Of a stretch of DNA of 64,000 nucleotides, positions 1 to 10,995 are shown piece after piece. This DNA is from Rickettsiales bacterium. Its GTDB lineage: Bacteria > Pseudomonadota > Alphaproteobacteria > Rickettsiales > Deianiraeaceae. Within the stretch, counting starts at the first letter, position 1, and each line of letters opens with the position of its first letter. The notes beneath the pieces were generated by a model. It searched no databases. It had not been told where the DNA came from and was given only the letters and a program-made list of their open reading frames with translations. A program made the translations under genes and the position numbers. The stretch is taken from NCBI GenBank assembly GCA_017444095.1, contig JAFSXM010000031.1, forward strand, positions 1 through 64,000. Direction: 5' to 3'.

Positions 1-250
1 AACCATTATATCTTACTTATAGTAAAGTAATCTATCTATTGATAGATATAATGTTTTTGTGCATGCGATATCAGGGGTATTCTATAATAGAACAAATATT
101 AAGTGAATATAAATAATATTAGCTAAGTAGATCAGTCACATCATCAAACATATACAGATATACTAATAACTACATATGTTTGATGACCAACATATGTTGA
201 TATAAAAACCACCTATATTTGTTAACAAAGCAAAGTAAGATAATAATACC

Positions 251-279
251 TTGTAAAACAAAATAAAATATGTTATAAT
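251..279 (+). promoter_or_regulatory. Sigma70-type promoter of the first gene
   Basis: A TTGTAA -35 box at 251-256 and a perfect TATAAT -10 box at 274-279 are separated by 17 bases. A second TATAAT lies at 285-290. Transcription should begin near 286, leaving about 10 bases before the ATG at 296 and no room for a normal Shine-Dalgarno site. The rest of positions 1-250 shows no gene; it holds only short AT-rich palindromes such as the one at 31-46. Confidence 0.6.
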
Positions 280-295
280 TAAAATATAATTACAT

Positions 296-1714
296 ATGGA
301 TGTTGACAGTACAGGCAACGGAACCGACAATAGTATAGTAGATGACAATGATAATCTGTCTGCGAGCACAAATGCAACAGACAAAGAACAACATAAAAAC
401 AACATCACAAAAACGAACACCAGTGTTAATGTCAATAAGTTATTGGCACACAAAGGAGAACCACGAACAAACAAAAAACAATCACCATTGGAAGAAGCAC
501 TGGCCAGATATGAAAAGCAACTTAACAACAAATCGTTGGAAGAGTTGGAAAAAGAAAAGAAAAAACTCGAGTTTGACAACAAGACAACTCTAATACTGTC
601 AATAATTGCGATAATAGCATTTGTAGCATTAGCAATTGCTGCCTTCGTCTTGCTACCAATATCAGCACTTGCGATTGGCATTATATCTGCATTAGGTGCG
701 ATATTGACGGCAATAATGGAAATATGCGATTATAAAAGATTGAAAAAAATGATAGATATAGTTAATGCAAAAATAGCACAAAAAAAATTGTATATTACAC
801 CCCGTGGAAACAAAAAAAATCAATATATCGATAATGGACAATCAAATAATAAAAGTATTTCAGGACAAAATATCAATCAAAATAAAAACAATAATAACAT
901 CACACAACTAAAAGATACAAACGAAAAAAATAATATAAATATAAATAATAATCAAAATCTTAAAAAGAAGAATACTTCTAAAATAGACAATACTTCTAAA
1001 ACAGACAAAACAATTATATCTAACAATATTTTAGCTAATAAAAAAAACAGCATCCGCACAAACACAAGCGAAATAAGTAAAAACATAGCTAAACAAGTAG
1101 ATGCAGGTATGCAAAAAAAACCAAAATCGCTATCTGTGAATAACAACAAACAGAGCGATAAACAAAAAGCCGAAGAAATCAACAGCGACACACTAAACAG
1201 AATTCTAAATGGAACACTTGATTTATCGTCAAATCGACCAAAAAACAAACAGGAGTACGAGCAATGTAAAAAGGAACTAAAACAAGCCAAAACACAGGAG
1301 ACAAGAGCAATGCTACAACAAAAAGTGATAAAGTACGAAATATGGAACCAACTTTCGCCAGATGACCAACAAGCATACGAACAATTAACTAAAAAAGGTA
1401 AATCACCAGAAGAAATAAAAGATAATGCAAAAAATAATGCAAATTGGCAGGTAAATTTATACAACAAACACCTCGAAAACGAGGAGAAAAAAAATCAATC
1501 GTTGTTAAGCACAATAAACCCTGTGAATTGGGATATTTTTAAAAATAAAAAAACCTTTGAAGAAAAACAACAAGCGGTAAAGACAGCAATTTTAGGACAA
1601 CAGCAGAAGAATGGCATTAAACTATCAAGTGTCGGCCAACAAACTGGAGATAATTATAAATCTGGAGCGATAACTGACACAAATATAACAAAACAACAGG
1701 TCAAATATAAATAA
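296..1714 (+). CDS. Asn/Lys-rich protein with a paired transmembrane hairpin (putative effector)
   Basis: I do not recognise a family. The 472-residue protein has a polar N-terminus, a charged helical stretch at about 64-92 that could form a coiled coil, then two adjacent hydrophobic helices at about 97-119 and 121-143 with a very short turn. The remainder is a long Asn/Lys/Gln-rich tail with no signal peptide. The paired helices resemble the bilobed hydrophobic domain of chlamydial Inc proteins, which sit in host vacuole membranes; that parallel is inference. The gene converges on rpoC and has its own promoter with a very short leader. It could equally be an unrelated inner-membrane protein with a disordered tail. 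Confidence 0.75.
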   Translation: MDVDSTGNGTDNSIVDDNDNLSASTNATDKEQHKNNITKTNTSVNVNKLLAHKGEPRTNKKQSPLEEALARYEKQLNNKSLEELEKEKKKLEFDNKTTLILSIIAIIAFVALAIAAFVLLPISALAIGIISALGAILTAIMEICDYKRLKKMIDIVNAKIAQKKLYITPRGNKKNQYIDNGQSNNKSISGQNINQNKNNNNITQLKDTNEKNNININNNQNLKKKNTSKIDNTSKTDKTIISNNILANKKNSIRTNTSEISKNIAKQVDAGMQKKPKSLSVNNNKQSDKQKAEEINSDTLNRILNGTLDLSSNRPKNKQEYEQCKKELKQAKTQETRAMLQQKVIKYEIWNQLSPDDQQAYEQLTKKGKSPEEIKDNAKNNANWQVNLYNKHLENEEKKNQSLLSTINPVNWDIFKNKKTFEEKQQAVKTAILGQQQKNGIKLSSVGQQTGDNYKSGAITDTNITKQQVKYK

Positions 1715-1828
1715 CCGCTACATTGAAACAAACCTTGATAAATGAAACAACCTATTTTTTATTACTGGCTACAAAAACAACAGCAATAACAATCTATTTC
1801 ATAAATCATAATACCGAAACACACAATA

Positions 1829-4800
1829 CTACAACGAATCAATATCCAAGTATTGTGGCTCTTGTTGATTTGCAGTTTGATTGATTTTTTGACTTTCGTG
1901 TTTAAATTGTCTCGTAATAAATCCAGTTCCAGCAGGTATCAATCTACCAACGATAATACTTTCCTTCATTCCCTTCAAATCATCTCTTTTACCCTTTATC
2001 GCTGCATCAGTCAAAACCTTAACGGTTTCTTGGAAAGAAGCGGCTGAAATAAAAGACTCAGTTTGCAATGATGATTTTGAAATACCATAAAATATTCTAT
2101 GATAAGTTGCAGGAGCTAATCCTTTGTCAATGGCCTGCTGGTTAGCTTCACGGATTTTTGATAATTCATATTGATAATCAACTTTTAAATCTGTTCCACC
2201 ACAATCGTCAATAACAGCCTTATTAAGCATATATTTTGCTATTACCTCTATATGCTTGCTATCAATATCTATACCCTGCAATCTATAAACACTTTGAACC
2301 TCCTGCACGATATATGTTGTTAATGCACCTATACCTTTAAACCTCAAAATATCGTGAGGGTTCATAGCTCCATTAACAATTACATCACCATTTTTAACCT
2401 TACCACCGTTTCTTACTGCAATATATTTGCCCTTTGGAATACTATAAACAATAGGATCTATTGTAGGATCATTTGGATGCAATGTTAATTTCAAAGTAGT
2501 TCTCGTTTCTTTATCGAACTCAACATACCCATCGGCACCAGCAACAATGGCAGAACTTGAAGGTATACGAGCTTCAAATATCTCTTCAACTCTTGGCAAA
2601 CCACCTGTAATATCCTTAACTACATTCATGTCATCTCTTAACACTTTCGCTATACGATCACCAACTTGTACCTCATCACCATCACTTAAATGCAAGATGG
2701 CACCAACAGACAACAAATAGTTAACAGGAATGCCGTGTTCATCCACATAAGGAGAATTTGTATTTTTATCTAAAATAGATATACTTGGCTTCAATGTCTT
2801 AATTGTGTCTATCCAATTAACAACAACTTTATTTGTATGACCTAATGCTTCATCCACGGTTTCAATGTATGAAGTATTTAAAATCATATCATTGAGCTGT
2901 ATTTTACCATTTTGTTCTGCAATAAGATAAATATTGTATGGATCCCATTCTGCCAATCTTTGACCGAGTTTTACAACATCACCTTCATTAACAAACAATT
3001 TTGCAGAATAAAGCACAATGTGTGAGTAAACAACACGATTTTTGTTATCAACAATTTCAATATGACCAGAATTTGAAACAACAATCTTTTCTCCATCCTT
3101 GTTGACAACAAATCTAATATCGTTATATCTAACTTTACCAGCACTTTCGGCATCAACGACAGATTGGGCAATTTGTTTTGTTGCAACACCACCTATATGG
3201 AAAGTGTTTAGTGTAAGCTGTGTCCCCGGCTCACCAATTGTTTGAGCTGCAATTACACCAACGGCTTCACCCACATTAACTACATTAGAAGTAGCCAAGT
3301 CGATACCATAGCACTTAGAACAAATACCATATTTTGCATTACAAGTCACTGGCGACCTCACGACAGCAGAATTTACTTCACTCTCATCAAGCAGTTTTAC
3401 AACTTCATCGGAAACATAATCACCAGCTTTTGCAATAACTTTTCCATCTATATCAACAACATCTTCTGCTAAAAAGCGACCTTTGATAATTTCAGACAAT
3501 TTTTGGACAACCTTACCATCCTGTATTTTTGCTTTATATTCAATACCTTCACTACAACCGCAGTCGTCTTCTGTAATAATACAATCTTGCGCCACATCAA
3601 CTAAACGACGAGTTAAGTATCCAGCATCAGCTGTTTTTAAAGCTGTATCAACATTTCCTTTTCTTGCTCCATGAGCTGCATTAAAGTATTCCATAACACT
3701 CAAGCCCTCTTTGAAGTTCGACACCACCGGTGTTTCAATAATCGCACCATTAGGTTTTGCAATCAAACCTTTCATACCGGCAAGTTGCTTCATCTGTGTT
3801 TTTGATGCACGAGCACCAGAATTCATCATTAAAGTAATAGAATTTATTTTTGATGTATCAGCACCAACTTTCAATAAATCCATAACTTCATTTGACAACT
3901 CATCGGCACATTCCGCCCAATAGTCAGTCACCTTATTATATCTTTCCTTCGTAGTAATATAACCATCTCTATATTGCTGATCTACCTCTTTAATTTTTTC
4001 CATCACCTCATCTATCTTTTCATATTTATCTTCTGGAATTTTAATATCATCTTTACCAAAAGAAATACCAGACAATGTAGCATAATTAAAGCCCATTTTC
4101 ATTATTTTATCACAGAAAATAACCGTAACCTTTGGACCATATACAGAATATACATTCTTAACAATTTCACCTAAAAAACCAACACTCCATTGTTTGTTTA
4201 AATAATCAAAACTAATAGCTCCATCGTGTGGCAAAAATTGATAAAGCATCACACGACCGGCAGTTGTTTCTTCTGCACAATGCAATACATCAGCCAAATC
4301 TCCTTCTGCATCTGTATATTTATAAAAATATTTAATTTTTGTATTAACAGTTATTGCTTTATTATCAATTGCATCAATAATGTCCTCGTAAGAGTAGAAT
4401 GAGTGTCCTTCACCTACTTCACCATTAAATGCAGTAGTCATGTAATATAGACCAACCGTAATATCTTTTCTTGGAACAATCATTGGATTTCCATTAGCAG
4501 AACTCAAAATATTATTAGATGACATCATTAAAATACGGCTTTCCAGTTGTGCCTCAATTGATAATGGAACATGAACTGCCATCTGGTCGCCATCAAAGTC
4601 AGCATTAAATGCACGGCAAACTAATGGATGAACTTGTATTGCTTTTAATTCTGTTAATTTTGGCTCAAATGCCTGAATACCAAGTCTATGCAAAGTAGGA
4701 GCACGATTTAATAACACAGGATGTTCTCTAATAACATCTTCAAGTATCTCCCAAACCTCTGGTATTCTTGCCTTTATCATCGCATTACCTTGTCTAATGG

Positions 4801-6004
4801 TTGTAGCTTTACCATACAATCTCAACTTTGACAAAACAAATGGCTTAAATAATTCAAGTGCCATTTCTTTTGGCAAACCACATTGATGAAGCTTTAATTC
4901 GGGACCGCAAACAATAACAGAACGACCAGAGTAGTCAACTCTTTTACCAAGTAAATTTTGTCTTAATCTACCCTGCTTTCCTTTCAAGAAATCACTAATA
5001 GATTTTAAAGGACGACCAAAAGAACTTTTTGCAACTTTTGCACTATTGCTGTTTGAATTATTGAGTAATGAGCTAACTGCATCTTGCAACATCCTGCACT
5101 CATTTTCAATAATCATGTCAGGAGCATTCATATCAATCAGTTTCTTCAAGCGATTATTACGATTTATAATCCTTGCATATAAAGTATTTAAATCGGAAAT
5201 TGCCATCTTTCCACCATCCAACGGAACAAGTGGCCTCAAATCTGGTGGCAATACTGGTAAAATAGTAAACACCATCCATTCAGGTCTGTTGTTAGAGGCA
5301 ATAAAATCTTCTATCAACCGCAATCTTCTTTTTAAATCAGCAATCTTTTGTTCCCTTTTTGTGGTTGAAATCTCCATTTCAATTTTTTTCTTTTCGCTTT
5401 CCAAATCCATAGCACAAAGCGCATCACGAATACCCTTTGCACCTTTACCGGCTGTAAAAGTATTTTCACCAAACTTTTCTAATGCATCTTCATATTCCGC
5501 CTGGCTTAAAATTTGATATTTACTTAAAGGTGTGGAACCAGCATCAATAACAATGTATTTATCAAAATACAAAACTCTCTCAACATCCTTTGTTTTATTA
5601 TTTAACAAAATAGACAATTTTGATGGAACCGACCTTAAATATAAGGTATTCAATGCAGGATAAACCAACTTAATATGTCCCATTCTTTCGCGACGAACAC
5701 GAGATGGCACAACCTCAACATCACATTTTTCACAGCGAATACCTTTGTATTTCATTCTCTTATATTTTCCACAAAGACATTCATAGTCTTTTACAGGACC
5801 AAATATACGAGCACAGAAAAGCCCATCTTTTTCAGGTTTAAAAGTTCTGTAATTAACCGTATCAGAACTTTTAATTTCACCATAAGACCAAGACAATATT
5901 TTCTCTGGACTTGCTATTTTAATAGCTAAGTAATCAAAGTCAACAAAAGCACCATTCTGCCTTCTAATAGGCAAATTCTCGCCACTCTCAACTACACTCA
6001 TCAT
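1829..6004 (-). CDS. rpoC: DNA-directed RNA polymerase subunit beta'
   Basis: This is the largest RNA polymerase subunit, 1391 residues, a normal length for the family. The N-terminal zinc ribbon has paired cysteines around residues 75-95, and the catalytic Mg-binding motif NADFDGDQMAVH is intact. The C-terminal clamp and bridge-helix regions read through without interruption. The start has two consecutive ATG codons, and the gene follows rpoB after only 5 bases, so the two are cotranscribed. It is the last gene of the rplKAJL-rpoBC operon. No convincing intrinsic terminator was seen in the 114 bases before the convergent upstream gene. Confidence 0.98.
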   Translation of the reverse strand: MMSVVESGENLPIRRQNGAFVDFDYLAIKIASPEKILSWSYGEIKSSDTVNYRTFKPEKDGLFCARIFGPVKDYECLCGKYKRMKYKGIRCEKCDVEVVPSRVRRERMGHIKLVYPALNTLYLRSVPSKLSILLNNKTKDVERVLYFDKYIVIDAGSTPLSKYQILSQAEYEDALEKFGENTFTAGKGAKGIRDALCAMDLESEKKKIEMEISTTKREQKIADLKRRLRLIEDFIASNNRPEWMVFTILPVLPPDLRPLVPLDGGKMAISDLNTLYARIINRNNRLKKLIDMNAPDMIIENECRMLQDAVSSLLNNSNSNSAKVAKSSFGRPLKSISDFLKGKQGRLRQNLLGKRVDYSGRSVIVCGPELKLHQCGLPKEMALELFKPFVLSKLRLYGKATTIRQGNAMIKARIPEVWEILEDVIREHPVLLNRAPTLHRLGIQAFEPKLTELKAIQVHPLVCRAFNADFDGDQMAVHVPLSIEAQLESRILMMSSNNILSSANGNPMIVPRKDITVGLYYMTTAFNGEVGEGHSFYSYEDIIDAIDNKAITVNTKIKYFYKYTDAEGDLADVLHCAEETTAGRVMLYQFLPHDGAISFDYLNKQWSVGFLGEIVKNVYSVYGPKVTVIFCDKIMKMGFNYATLSGISFGKDDIKIPEDKYEKIDEVMEKIKEVDQQYRDGYITTKERYNKVTDYWAECADELSNEVMDLLKVGADTSKINSITLMMNSGARASKTQMKQLAGMKGLIAKPNGAIIETPVVSNFKEGLSVMEYFNAAHGARKGNVDTALKTADAGYLTRRLVDVAQDCIITEDDCGCSEGIEYKAKIQDGKVVQKLSEIIKGRFLAEDVVDIDGKVIAKAGDYVSDEVVKLLDESEVNSAVVRSPVTCNAKYGICSKCYGIDLATSNVVNVGEAVGVIAAQTIGEPGTQLTLNTFHIGGVATKQIAQSVVDAESAGKVRYNDIRFVVNKDGEKIVVSNSGHIEIVDNKNRVVYSHIVLYSAKLFVNEGDVVKLGQRLAEWDPYNIYLIAEQNGKIQLNDMILNTSYIETVDEALGHTNKVVVNWIDTIKTLKPSISILDKNTNSPYVDEHGIPVNYLLSVGAILHLSDGDEVQVGDRIAKVLRDDMNVVKDITGGLPRVEEIFEARIPSSSAIVAGADGYVEFDKETRTTLKLTLHPNDPTIDPIVYSIPKGKYIAVRNGGKVKNGDVIVNGAMNPHDILRFKGIGALTTYIVQEVQSVYRLQGIDIDSKHIEVIAKYMLNKAVIDDCGGTDLKVDYQYELSKIREANQQAIDKGLAPATYHRIFYGISKSSLQTESFISAASFQETVKVLTDAAIKGKRDDLKGMKESIIVGRLIPAGTGFITRQFKHESQKINQTANQQEPQYLDIDSL

Positions 6005-6009
6005 ATCAA

Positions 6010-9000
6010 TTAACCATCTATACCAAGTTCTACATCAAATCCAAGAGCTCTAAACTCTCTGCAAAGCACATTAAACGATTCCGGCAAACCAGAGTTGAAC
6101 CTCGTTTCACCATTTATAATAGCCTCATACATTTTCTCACGACCAGCAACATCGTCAGATTTAACCGTTAACATTTCTTGTAATGTATAAGCAGCACCAT
6201 AAGCTTGCAAAGCCCAACATTCCATCTCTCCAAGTCTTTGCCCACCGAAATAAGACTTACCACCAAGAGGCTGTTGAGTGACCAAGCTGTAAGGCCCAGT
6301 AGACCTTGCATGCATCTTGTCATCAACCAAATGATGCAATTTAATGATATACATATAACCAACGGTAACAGGTCTATCAAATGGTTCGCCTGTTTTACCA
6401 TCGTATAGTTTAACCTGCAATGACCTATCTATACCTAACTTATCAGCAAGTCTATTCATGTCATCAATTTTACATCCATCAAACACAGGTGTCGCGAAAT
6501 ATAAACCACGAGTGCAATTCTTTCCGTACTCAATAATTTCATCATCACTTGCTTTTGTAATTGTGTTTGAGAAATTTCTATCAGTAGATATATCTAATAG
6601 CAATTTTCTCACATTTTCAGCTGCACTTTTTTCAAGTAAAAGATTATCAATTTTCTTACCTATACTATATGACAAGAACCCTAAGTGTGTTTCAAGTATC
6701 TGCCCTATATTCATACGCCCTGGAACACTAACACAGCTAAACACCAAATCCAATGGCGTTCCGTCTTCCATATAAGGCATATCTTCTACTGGCAAGCAAG
6801 TTGAAATAACACCTTTGTTTCCGTGTCTACCAGCAATCTTATCACCCGGTTGTAAACGAGACTTTTGTGCTACATACACTTTAACAATCTTTAATACACC
6901 ATTTGGCAATGAATCACCATCGCTAATACGACTTACATCTGCAACAAATTGTTTTTCAATACGACTTTTTGCAGTGCTGTAAATTCTTTTTAAATCAGCA
7001 ATTTTTGCCATCAAGTCTTTATCGGCAACAGAAACAGCGAACTTTTGATGTAAACTTAAAGCTTTTAGCTCTTCATCAAGCATTTTACTTTTCTTACCCT
7101 TAATATTAACAATAACACCGCTCAAAAGTTTATCAAGTTCTTCATTAAATGAAGCTTCAATAATTTCTAATTCTTTATCCTTCTGGCTTGTTCTTTTAAT
7201 AATATCTTCCCTTTCAATTTCCTGCGCTCTTTGGTCTTTTATATCACCCATACGGGTTAAAATTTTTACATCAACAACGGTTCCAAAGGTTCCTGATGGC
7301 ATCCTTAATGATGTATCTTTTTTATCAGCAACTTTATCGCCAAAAATAGCCTTCAAAAGCTTCTCTTCCGATGTAACAAACGACTCACTTCTTGGGGTTA
7401 ATTTACCAACCAAGATGTCACCACCACTTACATTTACACCAATATGCACAATACCTGTTTCATCAAGATATCTCAATTCTTGTTCCGAAGCACTACTTAT
7501 GTCTCTGGTTATCTCTTCTGCACCAAGACGGGTATCTCTTACAGCAACCTCATATTCCTCGATGTGTATGGAGGTAAACTTATCTTCCGAAACTAATCGT
7601 TTTGAAATGACAACAGAATCTTCATAGTTATAGCCTCTCCAAGGCATGAAGCCAACTAATAAATTTTTTCCCAATGCAACTTCTCCGTGGTCAGTGGAAG
7701 AACCATCTGCAATAATTTGTCCTTCTTTAACTTCTTCATTTACCGAAACAATAGGTTTCTGGTTAATACAAGTTGCATTATTTGTTTTTTCAAATGTTCT
7801 TAATTTATAGATATCAACACTATCGGTAACACCTGCAACCTTTGGCAAAACCATCATTGTTTTTGAATCAACATAGATAACTTTTCCATCTCTTTTTGCA
7901 CAAACAACGGCCGTAGATTGTTTGGCTATATTTTTTTCAACACCAGTTGCAACAAAAGCAGCCTCGGAGAACAACAACGGAACGGCTTGTCTTTGCATAT
8001 TACATCCCATCAATGCTCTTGCAGTATCATTACTTTCCAAGAACGGAACAAAAGATGCCATCATTGATGTTATTTGATAAGGCGAAACATCAATATAATC
8101 CAATTCTTTTCTTGGAACAAGTGTGAAGTCTTCATTATATCTAACACTAACCATTTTGTCAGATTTTGGATCTAATTCAAATATTTCACGAGATGCTTGA
8201 CCTATTTTATATTTCTTTTCTGTTGTAGCATCCAAATAATCAACCTCATCAGTAATAACTCCATCAACGACACGACGATATGGTGTTTCAATGAAACCAT
8301 ACTTATTTAATGTCGCATAAGAAGCTAAACTCGTAACCAAACCAATATTCTGTCCATCAGGTGTTTCAATAGGACATATACGACCATAATGAGTGATATG
8401 AATATCGCGGACTTCCGAGCTTGCTCTCTCTCTTGTTATACCACCAGAGCCAAGTGATGAAATCTTTCTTCCATGTGCCAATTCAGACAATAAATTCGTC
8501 TGTTCCATAAATTGCGACAACTCTGATAACAAGAAGAAATCTTTAACGGTCTTCGCAACGGAATTAACAACAATAAAATCACTTAAAACAGCAGTGTCAA
8601 GGATTGCGGAATTCAATTTTTCACTTGCATATTTTGCCATCTTTTGCACACCTGCACGAAATTGCATCTCAACAAGCTCACCAACACTTCTAATTCTTCT
8701 ATTGCTTAAACTATCAACATCGTCAATAGTAATGCTACCATTTTTAAACAACACCAACTTTTTAATAGCATTAACAATATCTAAACGAGTTAATGTTGTA
8801 CAACTTTCTGGAACATCTATTTCTAATACTTGATTTAATTTATAACGACCAACTTCCATTAAGCTATAATAAGCATCAGCAAAGAAAATATTATTAAAAT
8901 TCTTTTCGGCATCTTTTAGGACAAAAGGATTGCCTGGCCTAATGTTCTTCATTAACAAAGCCAAAGATTGCTCATATTCCATCCCATCTTTATTGATAGA

Positions 9001-10017
9001 TAGTAAAATACATTCATTAAAAGTCTTATCATTCTCATTAATAATTGCTATATTTTTGACATCGTTTTCTTTAATAATATCCAATATCTTATCTGTAAGC
9101 TGGGTAGCAACCTGCAAGGCACCATCTTTATATTCTACATCGCGATACAAATAACAATTTTTTAAATCATCAATATTACAATAGAATGTGTCTATATTCT
9201 TTATTTTCCTTACCATCAATCTTGTGATAAATGTATCCTTTGCTAACACAATATTACCCTTTTCATCTCTAAAATTGATACTTAGTGTTGAACCAATACA
9301 CTCGTTTAAATTTGTTTTGAATGAATAAAGACCTGTTTTTTCTTTTGTAAGCTCAATTGGTGAATAAAACTCATTCACCATATCCTGCTTATTCATACCA
9401 ATTGCAGATAGCAAATGATAGATAGGCATTTTTTTATGTTTATCTATTCTAAAATTTAATGTTGTTTTTGAAGAAAACGAAAACTCTAATCTACTACCTC
9501 TATAAGGAATAATTGTAGACAAATACTCCATTGTACCATTATCCTTATTTTTTTTATTAAAAAACACACCCGGAGCCTTATGTATTTGACAAATAACTAA
9601 CCTTTCAACACCATTGACAATAAATGACGAGTTATCAGTTATTAAAGGAAACTCGCACATCAAAATTTCCTGTTCCTTAATTGTCCTAATAGTTCTTGTT
9701 TTTGTTTTCTCATCTATATTAAATATAGCCAACCTAAATGTAACATACAAATCTACAGCATAAGACAAGTTCTTATATCTACATTCTTGAATGGAATACT
9801 TTGGTTCGGAAAAACGATGACTTACATATTCTATACTCGCATATCCATAAGAGTCGTTAATTGGAGAAATAGAAGATAAAACGCCAGCAATAGTTGCACC
9901 AATATTTTTATCACCATACAGAAAATTATTATAAGAATCCTTATGGATCGCTGTTAAATTTTTAGACTCAATATTAAAATTTAACTTTGAAAAAGAATGC
10001 CTCAAAATGTCACGCAT
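6010..10017 (-). CDS. rpoB: DNA-directed RNA polymerase subunit beta
   Basis: This is the RNA polymerase beta subunit, 1335 residues, full length. The rifampicin-pocket region (residues around 530-560, containing GGITRERASSEVRDIH) and the C-terminal regions that contact beta' are intact. Here the usual GPGGLTRER-type sequence reads GSGGITRER. The 73-base gap between rplL and rpoB contains a hairpin in the position where other bacteria place an attenuator. No Shine-Dalgarno sequence precedes the ATG, which is common for genes in this window. Confidence 0.98.
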   Translation of the reverse strand: MRDILRHSFSKLNFNIESKNLTAIHKDSYNNFLYGDKNIGATIAGVLSSISPINDSYGYASIEYVSHRFSEPKYSIQECRYKNLSYAVDLYVTFRLAIFNIDEKTKTRTIRTIKEQEILMCEFPLITDNSSFIVNGVERLVICQIHKAPGVFFNKKNKDNGTMEYLSTIIPYRGSRLEFSFSSKTTLNFRIDKHKKMPIYHLLSAIGMNKQDMVNEFYSPIELTKEKTGLYSFKTNLNECIGSTLSINFRDEKGNIVLAKDTFITRLMVRKIKNIDTFYCNIDDLKNCYLYRDVEYKDGALQVATQLTDKILDIIKENDVKNIAIINENDKTFNECILLSINKDGMEYEQSLALLMKNIRPGNPFVLKDAEKNFNNIFFADAYYSLMEVGRYKLNQVLEIDVPESCTTLTRLDIVNAIKKLVLFKNGSITIDDVDSLSNRRIRSVGELVEMQFRAGVQKMAKYASEKLNSAILDTAVLSDFIVVNSVAKTVKDFFLLSELSQFMEQTNLLSELAHGRKISSLGSGGITRERASSEVRDIHITHYGRICPIETPDGQNIGLVTSLASYATLNKYGFIETPYRRVVDGVITDEVDYLDATTEKKYKIGQASREIFELDPKSDKMVSVRYNEDFTLVPRKELDYIDVSPYQITSMMASFVPFLESNDTARALMGCNMQRQAVPLLFSEAAFVATGVEKNIAKQSTAVVCAKRDGKVIYVDSKTMMVLPKVAGVTDSVDIYKLRTFEKTNNATCINQKPIVSVNEEVKEGQIIADGSSTDHGEVALGKNLLVGFMPWRGYNYEDSVVISKRLVSEDKFTSIHIEEYEVAVRDTRLGAEEITRDISSASEQELRYLDETGIVHIGVNVSGGDILVGKLTPRSESFVTSEEKLLKAIFGDKVADKKDTSLRMPSGTFGTVVDVKILTRMGDIKDQRAQEIEREDIIKRTSQKDKELEIIEASFNEELDKLLSGVIVNIKGKKSKMLDEELKALSLHQKFAVSVADKDLMAKIADLKRIYSTAKSRIEKQFVADVSRISDGDSLPNGVLKIVKVYVAQKSRLQPGDKIAGRHGNKGVISTCLPVEDMPYMEDGTPLDLVFSCVSVPGRMNIGQILETHLGFLSYSIGKKIDNLLLEKSAAENVRKLLLDISTDRNFSNTITKASDDEIIEYGKNCTRGLYFATPVFDGCKIDDMNRLADKLGIDRSLQVKLYDGKTGEPFDRPVTVGYMYIIKLHHLVDDKMHARSTGPYSLVTQQPLGGKSYFGGQRLGEMECWALQAYGAAYTLQEMLTVKSDDVAGREKMYEAIINGETRFNSGLPESFNVLCREFRALGFDVELGIDG

Positions 10018-10058
10018 ACAAAAAAAATTAACTCAAAAAAACAGGAAAACAAATTTCT

Positions 10059-10084
10059 TGGTACCACATCCAAATATGGCACCA
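10059..10084 (-). promoter_or_regulatory. Hairpin in the rplL-rpoB gap (possible attenuator)
   Basis: On the minus strand an 8-base arm TGGTGCCA (10077-10084) pairs with TGGTACCA (10059-10066), with one G-U pair and a 10-base loop. It lies between rplL and rpoB, where E. coli has a partial terminator or RNase III site that sets ribosomal protein to polymerase ratios. The following T content is weak, so a partial attenuator or processing site is more likely than a full stop. Confidence 0.5.
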
Positions 10085-10090
10085 TATCAA

Positions 10091-10465
10091 TTATTTTAAT
10101 TCCACAGTAGCACCTGCCTCTTCAAGTTTCTTTTTCATTGTTTCGGCATCAGCTTTTGCAACTCCTTCTTTCACTGCCTTTGGTGCCCCATCAACAAGTG
10201 CTTTCGCATCTCCAAGTGCCAAACCGGTTATCTCTCTAACAACTTTAATGACAGCAATTTTACTCGCACCAGCAGAAGCAAGAACAACATCAACTGTGCT
10301 TTTTTCGGCACCAGCATCAGCAGAAACATTAGCACTACCACCAGCAACGGCAACAGGAGCAACGGCTGAAACACCCCATTCTTGTTCAAGTGTTTTAACC
10401 AACTCTGCCATTTCTAAAATTGTTAACTCAGACAACTTGTTTTTAAGTTCAACCAAATCAGCCAT
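10091..10465 (-). CDS. rplL: 50S ribosomal protein L7/L12
   Basis: The protein is the L7/L12 stalk of the 50S subunit, which recruits translation factors. At 124 residues it has the usual layout: N-terminal dimerisation helices (about 1-35), an Ala/Gly/Val-rich hinge (about 36-55), and a C-terminal domain with the conserved [24 protein letters not shown] segment split over helices. It follows rplJ after a 26-base gap and precedes rpoB. Confidence 0.97.
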   Translation of the reverse strand: MADLVELKNKLSELTILEMAELVKTLEQEWGVSAVAPVAVAGGSANVSADAGAEKSTVDVVLASAGASKIAVIKVVREITGLALGDAKALVDGAPKAVKEGVAKADAETMKKKLEEAGATVELK

Positions 10466-10491
10466 ACAAAAAATAATAACAAAACAATAAA

Positions 10492-10995
10492 CTATTTACC
10501 GTCAGGTGTAGCCTCACGATTTTTATTCACAGCTTCGTTCAATACTCTAACAAACGAAGAACCTGTTGAATTCAGTAAATATACCAATTTTGCTCTTAAT
10601 ACTTCCATTGATGGCAATGAAGCTAATTCCTTAATTTCACTCTCACTGCATACCTTTGACTTATTTAAACAAGCCACAAACTTAACTACATTATCTTTAA
10701 AACAAAATTTATCAACGACTTTTGATATTTTTAATAAATCATTGCAAAAAACAACACCACATTGCCCTTTTAATAAATTTTCATCAACAGAAAATTCTGT
10801 ACCAAGCATACTCTTTTTATTTAATGTATTCTTCAAAACAAAAAATCTTGTATTATCATTTTTTCTCAGTTCACCCCTAAAAGATGCCGTCTGCTCAGCA
10901 TTCATACCCTTATAATCTATAAAAATAGCATAATCACTACTTTTATACATTTCATTAAACTTGCTAACAATTTCTTTTTTCGTTAAACTCTTCAT
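10492..10995 (-). CDS. rplJ: 50S ribosomal protein L10
   Basis: This 167-residue protein is L10, the base of the L7/L12 stalk. The N-terminal [12 protein letters not shown] helix and the segment [14 protein letters not shown] are typical of the family. Its ATG overlaps the TGA of rplA by four bases (ATGA), so translation is likely coupled. Confidence 0.95.
   Translation of the reverse strand: MKSLTKKEIVSKFNEMYKSSDYAIFIDYKGMNAEQTASFRGELRKNDNTRFFVLKNTLNKKSMLGTEFSVDENLLKGQCGVVFCNDLLKISKVVDKFCFKDNVVKFVACLNKSKVCSESEIKELASLPSMEVLRAKLVYLLNSTGSSFVRVLNEAVNKNREATPDGK

Noticed and set aside
163-681. Minus-strand ORF of 172 codons opposite the first gene
   Set aside because: It lies antisense to a better-supported plus-strand gene with its own promoter; its hydrophobic content mirrors the other strand.
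952-1467. Minus-strand ORF of 171 codons
   Set aside because: Antisense shadow of a low-complexity Asn/Lys-rich region, which gives Phe/Leu/Ser-rich readings on the other strand.
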